Source: an uncultured Eubacteriales bacterium (lineage in GTDB: Bacteria; Bacillota; Clostridia; Lachnospirales; CAG-274). From it: 23,297 bases of DNA. Positions 1 to 6,972 of this stretch are shown here, in pieces. The stretch lies in assembly GCA_902496345.1 (NCBI GenBank), contig CABVAP010000025.1, positions 1 to 23,297 on the forward strand, read 5' to 3'. The notes beneath the pieces are model-generated. The model searched no databases. It worked only from the letters and a program-made list of their open reading frames with translations, and was not told the origin of the DNA. The position numbers and the translations under genes were made by a program. Within the stretch, counting starts at the first letter, position 1; the number at the start of each line of letters is the position of its first letter.

Positions 1-43
1 TCAAAAAGCTAGTGGGGTGGTGGGGCAAAGCCCCACGGTCTTT
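1..43 (-). repeat. GC-rich palindromic intergenic repeat, copy R1 (cut by window start)
   Basis: Bases 1-40 are the exact reverse complement of 23246-23285 near the other end of the window, and bases 5-40 are the exact reverse complement of 6973-7008. The core holds a perfect 7-bp stem with a triloop, GTGGGGC-AAA-GCCCCAC (20-36). It is far richer in G+C than its surroundings and has no coding content. The outer end of the unit faces into the window, so the rest of the element presumably lies to the left of base 1. This is a member of the repeat family also seen at 6973-7292, 15883-15983 and 23246-23297. Confidence 0.85.
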
Positions 44-82
44 ACATCGACAACTTCTAATTTGTTGAATAAGTTGTAATAC

Positions 83-117
83 AAAAAAAGATTATCGCAT
101 AGCGATAATCTTTTTTT
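83..117 (-). terminator. Rho-independent terminator of the pectate lyase gene (bidirectional shape)
   Basis: A perfect stem GATTATCGC (90-98) / GCGATAATC (102-110) with a 3-nt loop is flanked by seven A (83-89) and seven T (111-117). Read on either strand this gives a GC-containing hairpin followed by a U-run. It begins 4 bases beyond the pectate lyase stop codon, so it should end that minus-strand transcript. It could also stop transcripts arriving on the plus strand from the left. Confidence 0.9.
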
Positions 118-120
118 GCA

Positions 121-3100
121 TTATTTGCAAAATACTATTTTAACTGTGTCTTTCTTTGTTCCGTTGCTTGTGTCATTGGCTATTGCAGTTAAGTAAAATT
201 CGTAACCGTCGTCAAGACCACACCACTGATTGATTGTAAATGTGTTTGTTGGGTCTGTAAGGAGTTTTGAAGTTCCTCCCCATACGTTTACAAAGTCATT
301 GTCTGGTTCAAACCACCAGTTTCCACCTTCTAATTCAAAGTAATATTGATTGTCTGATGAATTTACATAAGTGTTAAATGAAACTGTTTCGCCAGCGTGA
401 ACATAGATTGTGTCATCTTCTATATCAATTGAAACATCACCTTTATCTTGATTTTCTGTTGTAGATTCGGTAGTAGTTTCAGTTGTAGTTGTTGTGGCTT
501 TTGTAGTAGTTTCAGTAGTGGTTGTAGTAGCTTTTGTAGTAGTTTCAGTTGTAGTTGTTGTAGCTTTTGTAGTAGCTTCAGTAGTTGTTTCTACTGTTGT
601 TGCATTTGAAATGAGTTTTCCACTTGTTTTAACATTTACTGCTTTGGCAAGGAAGTAGTTTGCTGTATCACTTGTTATTTTAACGATATAAGTATGACCA
701 CCTACAGCGTCAAATGTAAGTGTTGCTGGATTTGTTCCGTCAGCTTTTGCACTAACTTCTGCGATTGTTTTTGTTGTATCATTTGAATCATACAATGTTG
801 CTGTTCCTGTTGCTTTTGCAGGGTAGAGGAAGTCAAAACTTATTGTTGAATTTTTGTAAGTTTTATTTCCGTCAAATGTTACAGAAAGTGTATCGCCTAC
901 TGTTGCATTATATCCACCCATTGAATGATATCTGAAATTTGAAAGAACTTTTATTACGGCTTTTCCTGTACTGTCAGTTATTTCCGTATTTCTGCCTTTA
1001 TCTGATGTTAAATCAAATTTGTAATCTACAATTGATTCTGTAGTTGGGTCAGTTGTAGTTTCTGTAGTTGGGTCAGGTATTTCAACTAATTTACCAGTTG
1101 TTTTGATATTAAGTTTATTCGCAAGTACATAATTTACTGTGCTACTTGTAACTTTTACAACATAAGTATGACCACCAACACCGTTAAATTTAAGTGTTAA
1201 AGGATTTGTTCCGTCTGATTTAGCTGTAACAGTAGCAAGTGATTTTGTTAAGTCGGTTGTATCGTAAATTGACAATGTACCACTTGCATAGTTTGGATAA
1301 ACTAAATTCAATGAAACTGTTGTGTTTTTGTAAGTTTTATTTCCGTCAAATTTTAATGAAAGTATATCGCCTGTTGTTGCATTGTATCCACCAAGAGAGT
1401 GGTATTTAAAGTTTGAAAGAAGTTTTACAGAAACAGCTCCTGTTTTATCTGTGATATTTTTGTTTGTTCCTAAATCTGAAGATAAATCAAAGTTATAATC
1501 AACGCCACTTTCAGTAGTAGTTTCGGTTGTTGTTTCAGTTGTAGTAGTTGTTGTGGCTTTTGTGGTAGTTTCAGTTGTAGTTGTTGTAGTAGATTCAGTA
1601 GTAGTTTCAGTTGTTGTTTCTACTTTTTCTACAAGAGCTGATTTTGTTTTTACTGTAACTGCTTTTGCAAGAACATAGCTTGTTGTTGCACTTGTTACTC
1701 TTGCTATATAAGTGTGACCACCAACACCGTCAAAGATAAGTTTTACCGGATTTGTTCCGTCTGCTTTAAATGTTGCACTTGCAAGTGAATTAGAATAGCT
1801 TGTATCAGTAGAATCAAAAATCTCAACAGTACCTGTTGCTTTTGCTGGGTAAAGCATATCAAAAGCAATGCTTGTATTTGTATATTTTCCATTTCCACCA
1901 AGTGTTATAGCGAAAAGGTCACCAACACTTGCATTATATCCACCCATTGAGTGGTAGTTGAAGTTTGATAAAATTTTCATTTTAGCCTGATTGCTACTAT
2001 CTGAAATATATTTATCAGAACCTTTATCAGAGCCTAAAACAAATTTATATTCATTGTAGTTGTTTGATGATTGTGCTGTTTTAAGTCTTTCAAATTTTGC
2101 ACCATAGAAATATGCGTTTGAACCTGCTACATAAGTATAATATGTTTTACCGGCTGAAACACTTAATTTTGTTGATGTTTCTACAACTGATGAACCGTTA
2201 TTTGAGTTAGATGCAACTATATTTCCGTTTTCATCTTTAACCTCAAATGTCTTACCGGCACCAAGTCTATAATACACTGTATAATCTCCGTCATAAGATG
2301 GATTGAAAACAAGTGGTTTAGATGAGTTTATACCTGTTACATAACCGTCAAATTTTAATTTATCAATTGTTGTTCCTATACCTGTGTATGATAAATCTCC
2401 TTTTGGATATAAACCTTCAATAAGTTCTGTATATGCTGATTTACTTTCTGACGCTTTCCAAGTTGTTGTTACATAATTTGTGTTTACAGTTTCTTTTGAT
2501 AATGTTACTGTTCCTGCTGGGAAAGCATTTACTGTAAGGTCATTTATATAATATTCAATATTGTTATAACCTTCGCCTAAATAATCGCCTGTTGCGTCTG
2601 ATGCGTCATTTGGGTCAAGTCCTCTTGCAATTTCCCATTCATCTGGCATACCGTCATTATCGCTATCTGTAATTTCTTTCTTTAATATAGCTGATGGATA
2701 GTACTGGCTATAATCTACATAGTTTATGTTATTTTTCTTGATTTCTGCTTGTTGTGTTGAATTTGCCTCTGAAAGAGGTCTTGCTCCTGTAATTGAGCCT
2801 GTTCCGTTAATTGCGTCTTGCATAACTTCAAGGTCGATTTTTGGTTTGCAAGTTGAGCTTATACCGGCACCGGCATATTTTGTTACTTTATCAAATGCTA
2901 CATCTGCTGTGTCCATAGTTGGTACAACAGATACATCTACACCATTTGTATAAAGTGGCATATAGCTATCTGTTCTATAATATGATTCGCCATAGCCGTA
3001 AGTTGATGTTACACTTCCGTAATTTACAGCTTTCCAGTTTTCTGTTTCGCTGTTTCTTACAGTACCGTCTTTATTAATCATCTTATTTCCTGTAAGGTAG

Positions 3101-4002
3101 AATTTATATTTTTCTACATTTGAACCACTTGAGAAGTTTATGTAGTTATATCCACCTGATGTTGATGAACCGGCTTTAAAGTAGTTATTAGCATAGTTAA
3201 GATGACCTAATGTTCCATAAGCTGTTTGATAACCCCAGTCGTAAATTACATTGTTTACGAAGTCCATAACACTTGTTCCTTCAACTTTTCCTCTAAAGTT
3301 TCTTGAAATGTTATGTGCTACCATATTGTGGTGCCAAGAATTTTGACCTTTTCCGAACATTATACCAAAGCCGTGGATTCCTTTTGAATGATATGAAAAT
3401 GAGTTCGCTGGACCGATTAACGACCATTGTACTGTTTGATTTGTATTATTTGAATATAATCCCCATTGTTCATCGTTTGCCCAACCTACAGAACAGTGGT
3501 CAACGATTGAATTTGAACCGGCAGAGCCACCTAATGCGTCATAATCTGCATTTGTTCCTCTCTCGCCCGGTCTTGAACTTATAAATCTTAAAATGATGTT
3601 ATCTCCACCAAGTCCAACTTTATAGTTCTTTAAAGTTATGCCTTTTCCTCCAGGGGCAGTTTGCCCGGCTACAGTGACATTTCCTTTTATTACTACATCA
3701 CTTTTAAGATTTATTGTTCCTGAAACATCGAAAACAACAATTCTGTTTGAGCCACTAACTGCATCTCTGAATGAACCTGTTCCACTATCATTTAAATTTG
3801 TAACGTGGTAAACTGTTCCTCCTCTACCACCTGTCGCAAATTTTCCACCACCCTCTGCTCCAGGGAATGCTGGAAGAGTTGTGTTTGCTGCCATAACTTC
3901 TGTTGTAAAACAGTCAACATACGGTAATGATGTTGCTGTCATACATACTGCAACCGTTGCTGCAAAAATTTTCTTTAGATTTTTGCGAAACTCAAATTTC
4001 AT
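121..4002 (-). CDS. Secreted modular pectate lyase (polysaccharide lyase family 1-like)
   Basis: This 1293-aa exported enzyme probably cleaves de-esterified pectin by calcium-dependent beta-elimination outside the cell. Residues 1-39 form a long signal peptide (basic KNLKK, hydrophobic core, likely cleavage after VMAA). Residues 44-440 are the right-handed beta-helix lyase domain, opening with AFPGAEGGG and carrying VDHCSVGWANDEQWGLY (167-183), whose acidic residues are candidate Ca2+ ligands, and NFRGKVEG (235-242), whose Arg is a candidate catalytic base. DSDNDGMPDEWE (446-457) resembles a calcium-binding loop. Residues 520-645 look like a beta-sandwich accessory module. Three homologous modules of about 140 aa follow (651-793, 834-973, 992-1131), separated by Thr-rich linkers, then a distinct C-terminal module (1188-1293). 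There is no LPXTG motif, S-layer repeat or dockerin. The start is set by AGGAGG (4010-4015) 7 nt upstream of ATG. It is a single gene, divergent from the ylxM operon. The exact PL subfamily is inferred by eye. Confidence 0.88.
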   Translation of the reverse strand: MKFEFRKNLKKIFAATVAVCMTATSLPYVDCFTTEVMAANTTLPAFPGAEGGGKFATGGRGGTVYHVTNLNDSGTGSFRDAVSGSNRIVVFDVSGTINLKSDVVIKGNVTVAGQTAPGGKGITLKNYKVGLGGDNIILRFISSRPGERGTNADYDALGGSAGSNSIVDHCSVGWANDEQWGLYSNNTNQTVQWSLIGPANSFSYHSKGIHGFGIMFGKGQNSWHHNMVAHNISRNFRGKVEGTSVMDFVNNVIYDWGYQTAYGTLGHLNYANNYFKAGSSTSGGYNYINFSSGSNVEKYKFYLTGNKMINKDGTVRNSETENWKAVNYGSVTSTYGYGESYYRTDSYMPLYTNGVDVSVVPTMDTADVAFDKVTKYAGAGISSTCKPKIDLEVMQDAINGTGSITGARPLSEANSTQQAEIKKNNINYVDYSQYYPSAILKKEITDSDNDGMPDEWEIARGLDPNDASDATGDYLGEGYNNIEYYINDLTVNAFPAGTVTLSKETVNTNYVTTTWKASESKSAYTELIEGLYPKGDLSYTGIGTTIDKLKFDGYVTGINSSKPLVFNPSYDGDYTVYYRLGAGKTFEVKDENGNIVASNSNNGSSVVETSTKLSVSAGKTYYTYVAGSNAYFYGAKFERLKTAQSSNNYNEYKFVLGSDKGSDKYISDSSNQAKMKILSNFNYHSMGGYNASVGDLFAITLGGNGKYTNTSIAFDMLYPAKATGTVEIFDSTDTSYSNSLASATFKADGTNPVKLIFDGVGGHTYIARVTSATTSYVLAKAVTVKTKSALVEKVETTTETTTESTTTTTTETTTKATTTTTTETTTETTTESGVDYNFDLSSDLGTNKNITDKTGAVSVKLLSNFKYHSLGGYNATTGDILSLKFDGNKTYKNTTVSLNLVYPNYASGTLSIYDTTDLTKSLATVTAKSDGTNPLTLKFNGVGGHTYVVKVTSSTVNYVLANKLNIKTTGKLVEIPDPTTETTTDPTTESIVDYKFDLTSDKGRNTEITDSTGKAVIKVLSNFRYHSMGGYNATVGDTLSVTFDGNKTYKNSTISFDFLYPAKATGTATLYDSNDTTKTIAEVSAKADGTNPATLTFDAVGGHTYIVKITSDTANYFLAKAVNVKTSGKLISNATTVETTTEATTKATTTTTETTTKATTTTTETTTKATTTTTETTTESTTENQDKGDVSIDIEDDTIYVHAGETVSFNTYVNSSDNQYYFELEGGNWWFEPDNDFVNVWGGTSKLLTDPTNTFTINQWCGLDDGYEFYLTAIANDTSNGTKKDTVKIVFCK
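469..567 (-). repeat. 33-bp minisatellite encoding a Thr-rich linker
   Basis: Within the pectate lyase gene, three consecutive units of 33 bp encode KATTTTTETTT (Lys at residues 1146, 1157 and 1168). They form most of the linker before the last module (residues 1137-1183). The units differ only by scattered synonymous changes. A similar but less regular Thr/Glu linker is encoded at 1513-1617 (residues 796-830) and a short one at about residues 978-988. Such linkers are typical flexible spacers in secreted polysaccharidases, and their copy number may vary between strains. Confidence 0.85.
610..2052 (-). repeat. Three tandem homologous protein modules of about 140 aa in the pectate lyase
   Basis: Residues 651-793, 834-973 and 992-1131 align with each other throughout. 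Shared landmarks in each are LLSNF or ILSNF-like, YHS(M/L)GGYNA, YPAKATGT or YPNYASGT, (A/S)DGTNP, VGGHTY and NYVLA or NYFLA. The modules are most easily read as beta-rich carbohydrate-binding or surface-attachment units, but I do not recognise a named family. They arose by internal duplication. Linkers between them carry the Thr-rich minisatellite. Confidence 0.85.
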
Positions 4003-4050
4003 ATAAGTACCTCCTAAAATAATAATTTGAAAAACTTTCGGAATAACTTG

Positions 4051-4080
4051 ATTATATATCGTTATGGTTTAATAAAGCAA
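4051..4080 (-). promoter_or_regulatory. Sigma-A-type promoter of the pectate lyase gene
   Basis: On the minus strand, TTGCTT (complement of 4075-4080) and TATAAT (complement of 4051-4056) are separated by 18 bp. The predicted start near 4044 would give a leader of about 40 nt ending in the AGGAGG ribosome binding site at 4010-4015. No operator could be identified, although genes of this type are commonly substrate-induced. Confidence 0.6.
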
Positions 4081-4543
4081 TAGCTTTTTTGTATTTTTTG
4101 TTTTTTAAAAGTAGAAAAAAATGAAACTTTTTTGTTTAATTTTTATAATTTTTGATTTTTAAATTAAAATACAGTGTTTAAAGCATCTGTTTTATACAAT
4201 AAATATATTTTTGTTTTGTGCAATTTTTAAATTACATCTATAATGCTGTATTGTTTACATTAATTTCAAATACTATTTGTGGTACTTTATTTGGTGCAAA
4301 AATTAAATGAAAAAATTTAAAAGGCGATATTAATCAACTTTTTTAGATTTTCAAGGGATTATCTTATAGAAAAATTAAAAAGTGTTTTTTTGACAAGTAC
4401 ATATAGCTTTTATGAAAAACTAAAAATAATTGTTTTTTATTTTTCTTTTTGTAGCAAAAATCACAAACATAAAGTAATAACATCTGAAAAAATGCTTTTG
4501 TTCTAAATAAAAGTTGTATTTATAAAAAAAATTAAAAAAACTA
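4081..4543. other. Long AT-rich divergent intergenic region without a gene
   Basis: About 460 bases of extreme A+T content with long A and T tracts lie between the pectate lyase promoter and the ylxM promoter. The short reading frames here, on both strands, are low-complexity and lack ribosome binding sites. A TTGACA at 4390-4395 has no convincing -10 partner. The A/T tracts could act as UP elements or as curved DNA for the two promoters, but I see no defined operator, tRNA or riboswitch. Confidence 0.6.
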
Positions 4544-4572
4544 TTGACAAGGAGTTTTTTATAATGTATAAT
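4544..4572 (+). promoter_or_regulatory. Sigma-A promoter of the ylxM-ffh operon
   Basis: A perfect consensus promoter: TTGACA (4544-4549), 17-bp spacer, TATAAT (4567-4572). The start should be near 4579-4580, leaving a leader of about 57 nt before the ylxM ATG at 4636. A second TATAAT-like string at 4560-4565 is only 10 bp from the -35 box and is not used. The bases right after the -10 box match the secA promoter (see 4575-4605). Confidence 0.85.
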
Positions 4573-4574
4573 AC

Positions 4575-4605
4575 ACGAAGTGGTGTAAAGATAAAAAACT
4601 TTACA
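4575..4605 (+). promoter_or_regulatory. Leader motif ACGAAGTGGT plus hairpin, shared with secA
   Basis: ACGAAGTGGT (4575-4584) begins 2 nt after the -10 box and spans the predicted start site. It is followed at once by a hairpin, GTAAAG (4585-4590), 8-nt loop, CTTTAC (4599-4604), extendable by one T-A pair. The secA promoter has the identical 10-mer at the identical distance from its -10 box, followed by another hairpin with an 8-nt loop (18337-18368). Possible roles are an operator over the start site or a 5'-end stem that protects mRNA. Confidence 0.5.
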
Positions 4606-4635
4606 ACTAATGTTTATCTCAGTAAAGGTGATTTT

Positions 4636-4974
4636 ATGGAAAAAAGATTTCTTGTCACTATGCTTTTTGATTTTTATGGTGATTTGCTGACTGATAAGCA
4701 AAGAGATGCTTTTGAAAAACATTATCTTGAGGATCTTTCACTAAATGAAATCGGTGTTGAGCAAGGCACTACTCGCCAAGCTGTTATGGATACCGTTAAA
4801 AGAAGTGAGAAAATTCTTCAAGAATATGAAGAAAAACTTCATCTTGTTCATAAGTTCTTATATCGTAAAGAAAAAGTTGAACAGATTATGTCTGAAATTG
4901 ATGAAGTTGCTAATGATGAAAATTCCAAAAAAATTGTTTTGATAAAAAATATGTTATCTGAAATTTTAGATTGA
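4636..4974 (+). CDS. ylxM: YlxM, SRP-associated helix-turn-helix protein
   Basis: A 112-aa protein of the YlxM/p13 family, encoded directly upstream of ffh as in many Firmicutes. Residues of about 15-65 form a sigma-70 region-4-like helix-turn-helix: LTDKQRDAF, then SLNEIGVEQGTTRQAVMDTVKRSEK. The C-terminal half is charged and probably helical. YlxM homologues have been linked to the signal recognition particle and modulate its GTPase, so it may act on Ffh rather than on DNA. The start is the ATG at 4636, preceded by AAAGGTG (4624-4630). An in-frame ATG at 4564 lies inside the promoter and is rejected. It ends 14 bases before ffh. Confidence 0.88.
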   Translation: MEKRFLVTMLFDFYGDLLTDKQRDAFEKHYLEDLSLNEIGVEQGTTRQAVMDTVKRSEKILQEYEEKLHLVHKFLYRKEKVEQIMSEIDEVANDENSKKIVLIKNMLSEILD

Positions 4975-4988
4975 TACGGAGGCAGAAT

Positions 4989-6323
4989 ATGGCTTTTGAA
5001 AATCTATCTTCAAAACTTCAAGACGTTTTTAAACAACTTAGAGGTAAAGGTAAACTTACTGAAAAAGATGTTAAAGACGCTTTAAGAGAAGTTAAACTTG
5101 CTTTACTCGAAGCTGACGTAAACTTTAAAATTGTAAAAGATTTTGTTAAAAAGGTTACCGAAAAAGCTGTTGGCGAAGAAGTTTTAGGTGGACTTAATCC
5201 TGGTCAACAAGTTATCAAAATTGTAAATGATGAACTTATTGAACTTATGGGAAGTACACAAAGTAAACTTACTTTTGCCCCTAAAGCTCCAACAATTTAT
5301 ATGATGGTTGGTCTTCAGGGTGCTGGTAAAACTACTACCACTGGTAAACTTGCTGGTCAATTGCGAAAACAAGGCAAAAAACCTCTTTTGGTTGCCTGTG
5401 ACGTTTACAGACCTGCTGCTATAAAACAACTTCAAGTTGTTGGTGGTACTTATAATATTCCTGTTTTCTCTATGGGAAACATTAATCCGGTTGAGATTGC
5501 TAAAAAATCTCTTGACTATGCTTCAGAAAACGGCAACGATGTTATCATTATAGATACAGCCGGTCGTTTACACATAAATGAAGAACTTATGGAAGAACTT
5601 CAAAATATTAAAGCCGAGGTTCGTCCACAAGAAATATTGCTCGTTATAGATGCTATGACGGGTCAAGATGCTGTTAATGTTGCTGAGGTTTTTAATGAAA
5701 AACTTGGCGTTGATGGTGTTATTATTACTAAACTTGATGGTGATACAAGAGGTGGTTCTGCTCTCTCTGTTCGTGCCGTTACTGGTAAACCTATTAAGTT
5801 TGTGGGTATGGGTGAAAAACTTGAAGACCTTGAACCTTTTTATCCTGATAGAATGGCTTCTCGTATCCTTGGTATGGGTGACGTTCTTAGTCTTATCGAA
5901 AAGGCTCAACAGGTTTTTGATGAAAAACAGGCTCAAGAGCTTGAAAAGAAAATGCGTACCCTTGATTTTACTTTTGAAGATTTCCTCGCTCAAATGCAGC
6001 AAGTTAAAAAAATGGGACCTCTTAAAGATTTAATTTCTATGGTTCCGGGACTTAATCAAGCTAAACTTGCTGACGTTGATGTCGATGAAAAATCTATCAG
6101 TCATATTGAAGCAATTATTCAGTCTATGACCGTTTATGAAAGAAGAAATCCTGATGTTTTAAACGGTTCCAGAAAAAAACGTATTGCTAAAGGCAGTGGT
6201 CGTTCTATTCAGGAAATCAATAAGCTTTTAAAGCAGTTTGAAGAAATGAAAAAAATGATGAAGATGATGACTGATATGACTAAAGGCAAAAAAGGGAAAT
6301 TTAAACTTCCTTTTTTTAGATAA
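4989..6323 (+). CDS. ffh: Signal recognition particle GTPase Ffh (SRP54)
   Basis: A 444-aa GTPase that binds signal sequences and 4.5S/6S RNA and, with FtsY, brings ribosomes to the SecYEG membrane channel. The N domain covers about 1-90. The G domain carries the P-loop GLQGAGKTTTTGK (108-120), DTAGRL (189-194) and TKLDGDTRGGS (247-257). The Met-rich M domain runs from about 315, with RNA-binding SGRSIQEINKLL and a run of Met/Lys (EEMKKMMKMM). The length is typical. The start at ATG 4989 follows GGAGG (4978-4982) by 6 nt. An upstream in-frame TTG (4971) overlaps the ylxM stop and is not used. Codons end strongly in T, as expected of an abundant protein. Confidence 0.97.
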   Translation: MAFENLSSKLQDVFKQLRGKGKLTEKDVKDALREVKLALLEADVNFKIVKDFVKKVTEKAVGEEVLGGLNPGQQVIKIVNDELIELMGSTQSKLTFAPKAPTIYMMVGLQGAGKTTTTGKLAGQLRKQGKKPLLVACDVYRPAAIKQLQVVGGTYNIPVFSMGNINPVEIAKKSLDYASENGNDVIIIDTAGRLHINEELMEELQNIKAEVRPQEILLVIDAMTGQDAVNVAEVFNEKLGVDGVIITKLDGDTRGGSALSVRAVTGKPIKFVGMGEKLEDLEPFYPDRMASRILGMGDVLSLIEKAQQVFDEKQAQELEKKMRTLDFTFEDFLAQMQQVKKMGPLKDLISMVPGLNQAKLADVDVDEKSISHIEAIIQSMTVYERRNPDVLNGSRKKRIAKGSGRSIQEINKLLKQFEEMKKMMKMMTDMTKGKKGKFKLPFFR

Positions 6324-6359
6324 ATTTATGCTTTAAATATTTTTTAGGAGGTGAAAGAA

Positions 6360-6605
6360 ATGGCAGTAAAAATTAGATTAAAAAGATTAGGTGCTAAAAA
6401 AGCTCCTTTTTATAGAATCGTTGTTGCTGATGCAAGAACTCCAAGAGGCGGTAAATCAATCGATGAAATCGGTTACTATGACCCAACTAAAGAACCAGTT
6501 GTTCTTAAAGTTGACGCTGAAGGTGCTAAAAAATGGATTGGTAACGGTGCTCAACCAACTGATACAGTTAGAGCATTATTAAAAAAAGCAGGCGTTATCG
6601 AATAA
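6360..6605 (+). CDS. rpsP: 30S ribosomal protein S16
   Basis: An 81-aa small-subunit ribosomal protein that binds 16S rRNA early in 30S assembly. The N-terminal MAVKIRLKRLGAKKAPFYRI, then VVADARTPRGGK and IGYYDPT are diagnostic for S16. The start is ATG 6360, 8 nt after AGGAGG (6346-6351). An in-frame GTG at 6351 is part of the binding site itself. It lies between ffh and khpA in the conserved order. Confidence 0.97.
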   Translation: MAVKIRLKRLGAKKAPFYRIVVADARTPRGGKSIDEIGYYDPTKEPVVLKVDAEGAKKWIGNGAQPTDTVRALLKKAGVIE

Positions 6606-6632
6606 TCATTCCTTTTTGGGAGGGATATTATT

Positions 6633-6866
6633 ATGAAAGAGTTACTTGAAATACTTGCTAAAAACTTAGTTGACAAGCCTGACGTTGTTACTGTCAATGA
6701 ATCCGTTGACAATGATGGCACAGTTATCCTTGAACTTGCTGTTGATAATGATGATATGGGCAAGGTCATTGGCAAACAGGGTAGAATTGCTAAAGCTATT
6801 CGTACTGTTGTCAAAGCAGCAGCTATCCACGAGGATAAAAAAGTTGTTGTTAAAATATTGCAATAA
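6633..6866 (+). CDS. khpA: KhpA, KH-domain RNA-binding protein
   Basis: A 77-aa single KH-domain protein (YlqC family). The RNA-binding loop GKVIGKQGRIAKAIR (about residues 43-57) contains the GxxG signature, here GKQG. In related Firmicutes KhpA pairs with KhpB (Jag/EloR) to bind RNA and affect cell elongation and division. A KhpB gene is not in this window. GGGAGGG (6618-6624) precedes the ATG by 8 nt. It is the last gene before a terminator-like hairpin and a repeat block that separate it from rimM, its usual immediate neighbour. Confidence 0.93.
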   Translation: MKELLEILAKNLVDKPDVVTVNESVDNDGTVILELAVDNDDMGKVIGKQGRIAKAIRTVVKAAAIHEDKKVVVKILQ

Positions 6867-6887
6867 TTATTTTGACTTTATTCAAAG

Positions 6888-6907
6888 TAGTTCGGTTATC
6901 CGAGCTA
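6888..6907 (+). other. Short hairpin downstream of khpA
   Basis: TAGTTCGG (6888-6895), a 4-nt loop and CCGAGCTA (6900-6907) form an 8-bp stem with one G-U pair. It lies 21 bases beyond the khpA stop, just upstream of the terminator at 6923-6945. It may protect the 3' end of the transcript or be part of the same terminator region. Confidence 0.45.
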
Positions 6908-6922
6908 TTTTGGGTGGGGTTT

Positions 6923-6945
6923 GGCGACTTAGTTCGCCTTTTTTT
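6923..6945 (+). terminator. Rho-independent terminator after khpA
   Basis: GGCGA (6923-6927), a 6-nt loop and TCGCC (6934-6938) are followed by seven T (6939-6945). The stem is short but GC-rich and the U-run is uninterrupted. It would end, or at least weaken, transcription from the ylxM promoter before rimM-trmD. Confidence 0.65.
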
Positions 6946-6972
6946 ATATCTAAAATTTTTAGTGTATTTTAG

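Noticed and set aside
4390..4416. Additional promoter (TTGACA with TATGAA)
   Set aside because: Spacer of 15 bp and poor -10 match; a perfect promoter lies 150 bases downstream.
4564..4635. Longer YlxM starting at ATG 4564
   Set aside because: That ATG lies within the -10 region, upstream of the predicted transcription start; the extra 24 residues are not family-like.
4420..4722. A 100-aa minus-strand open frame overlapping the start of ylxM
   Set aside because: Low-complexity Phe/Lys/Ile/Asn product of AT-rich DNA, overlaps the ylxM promoter and gene, no ribosome binding site.
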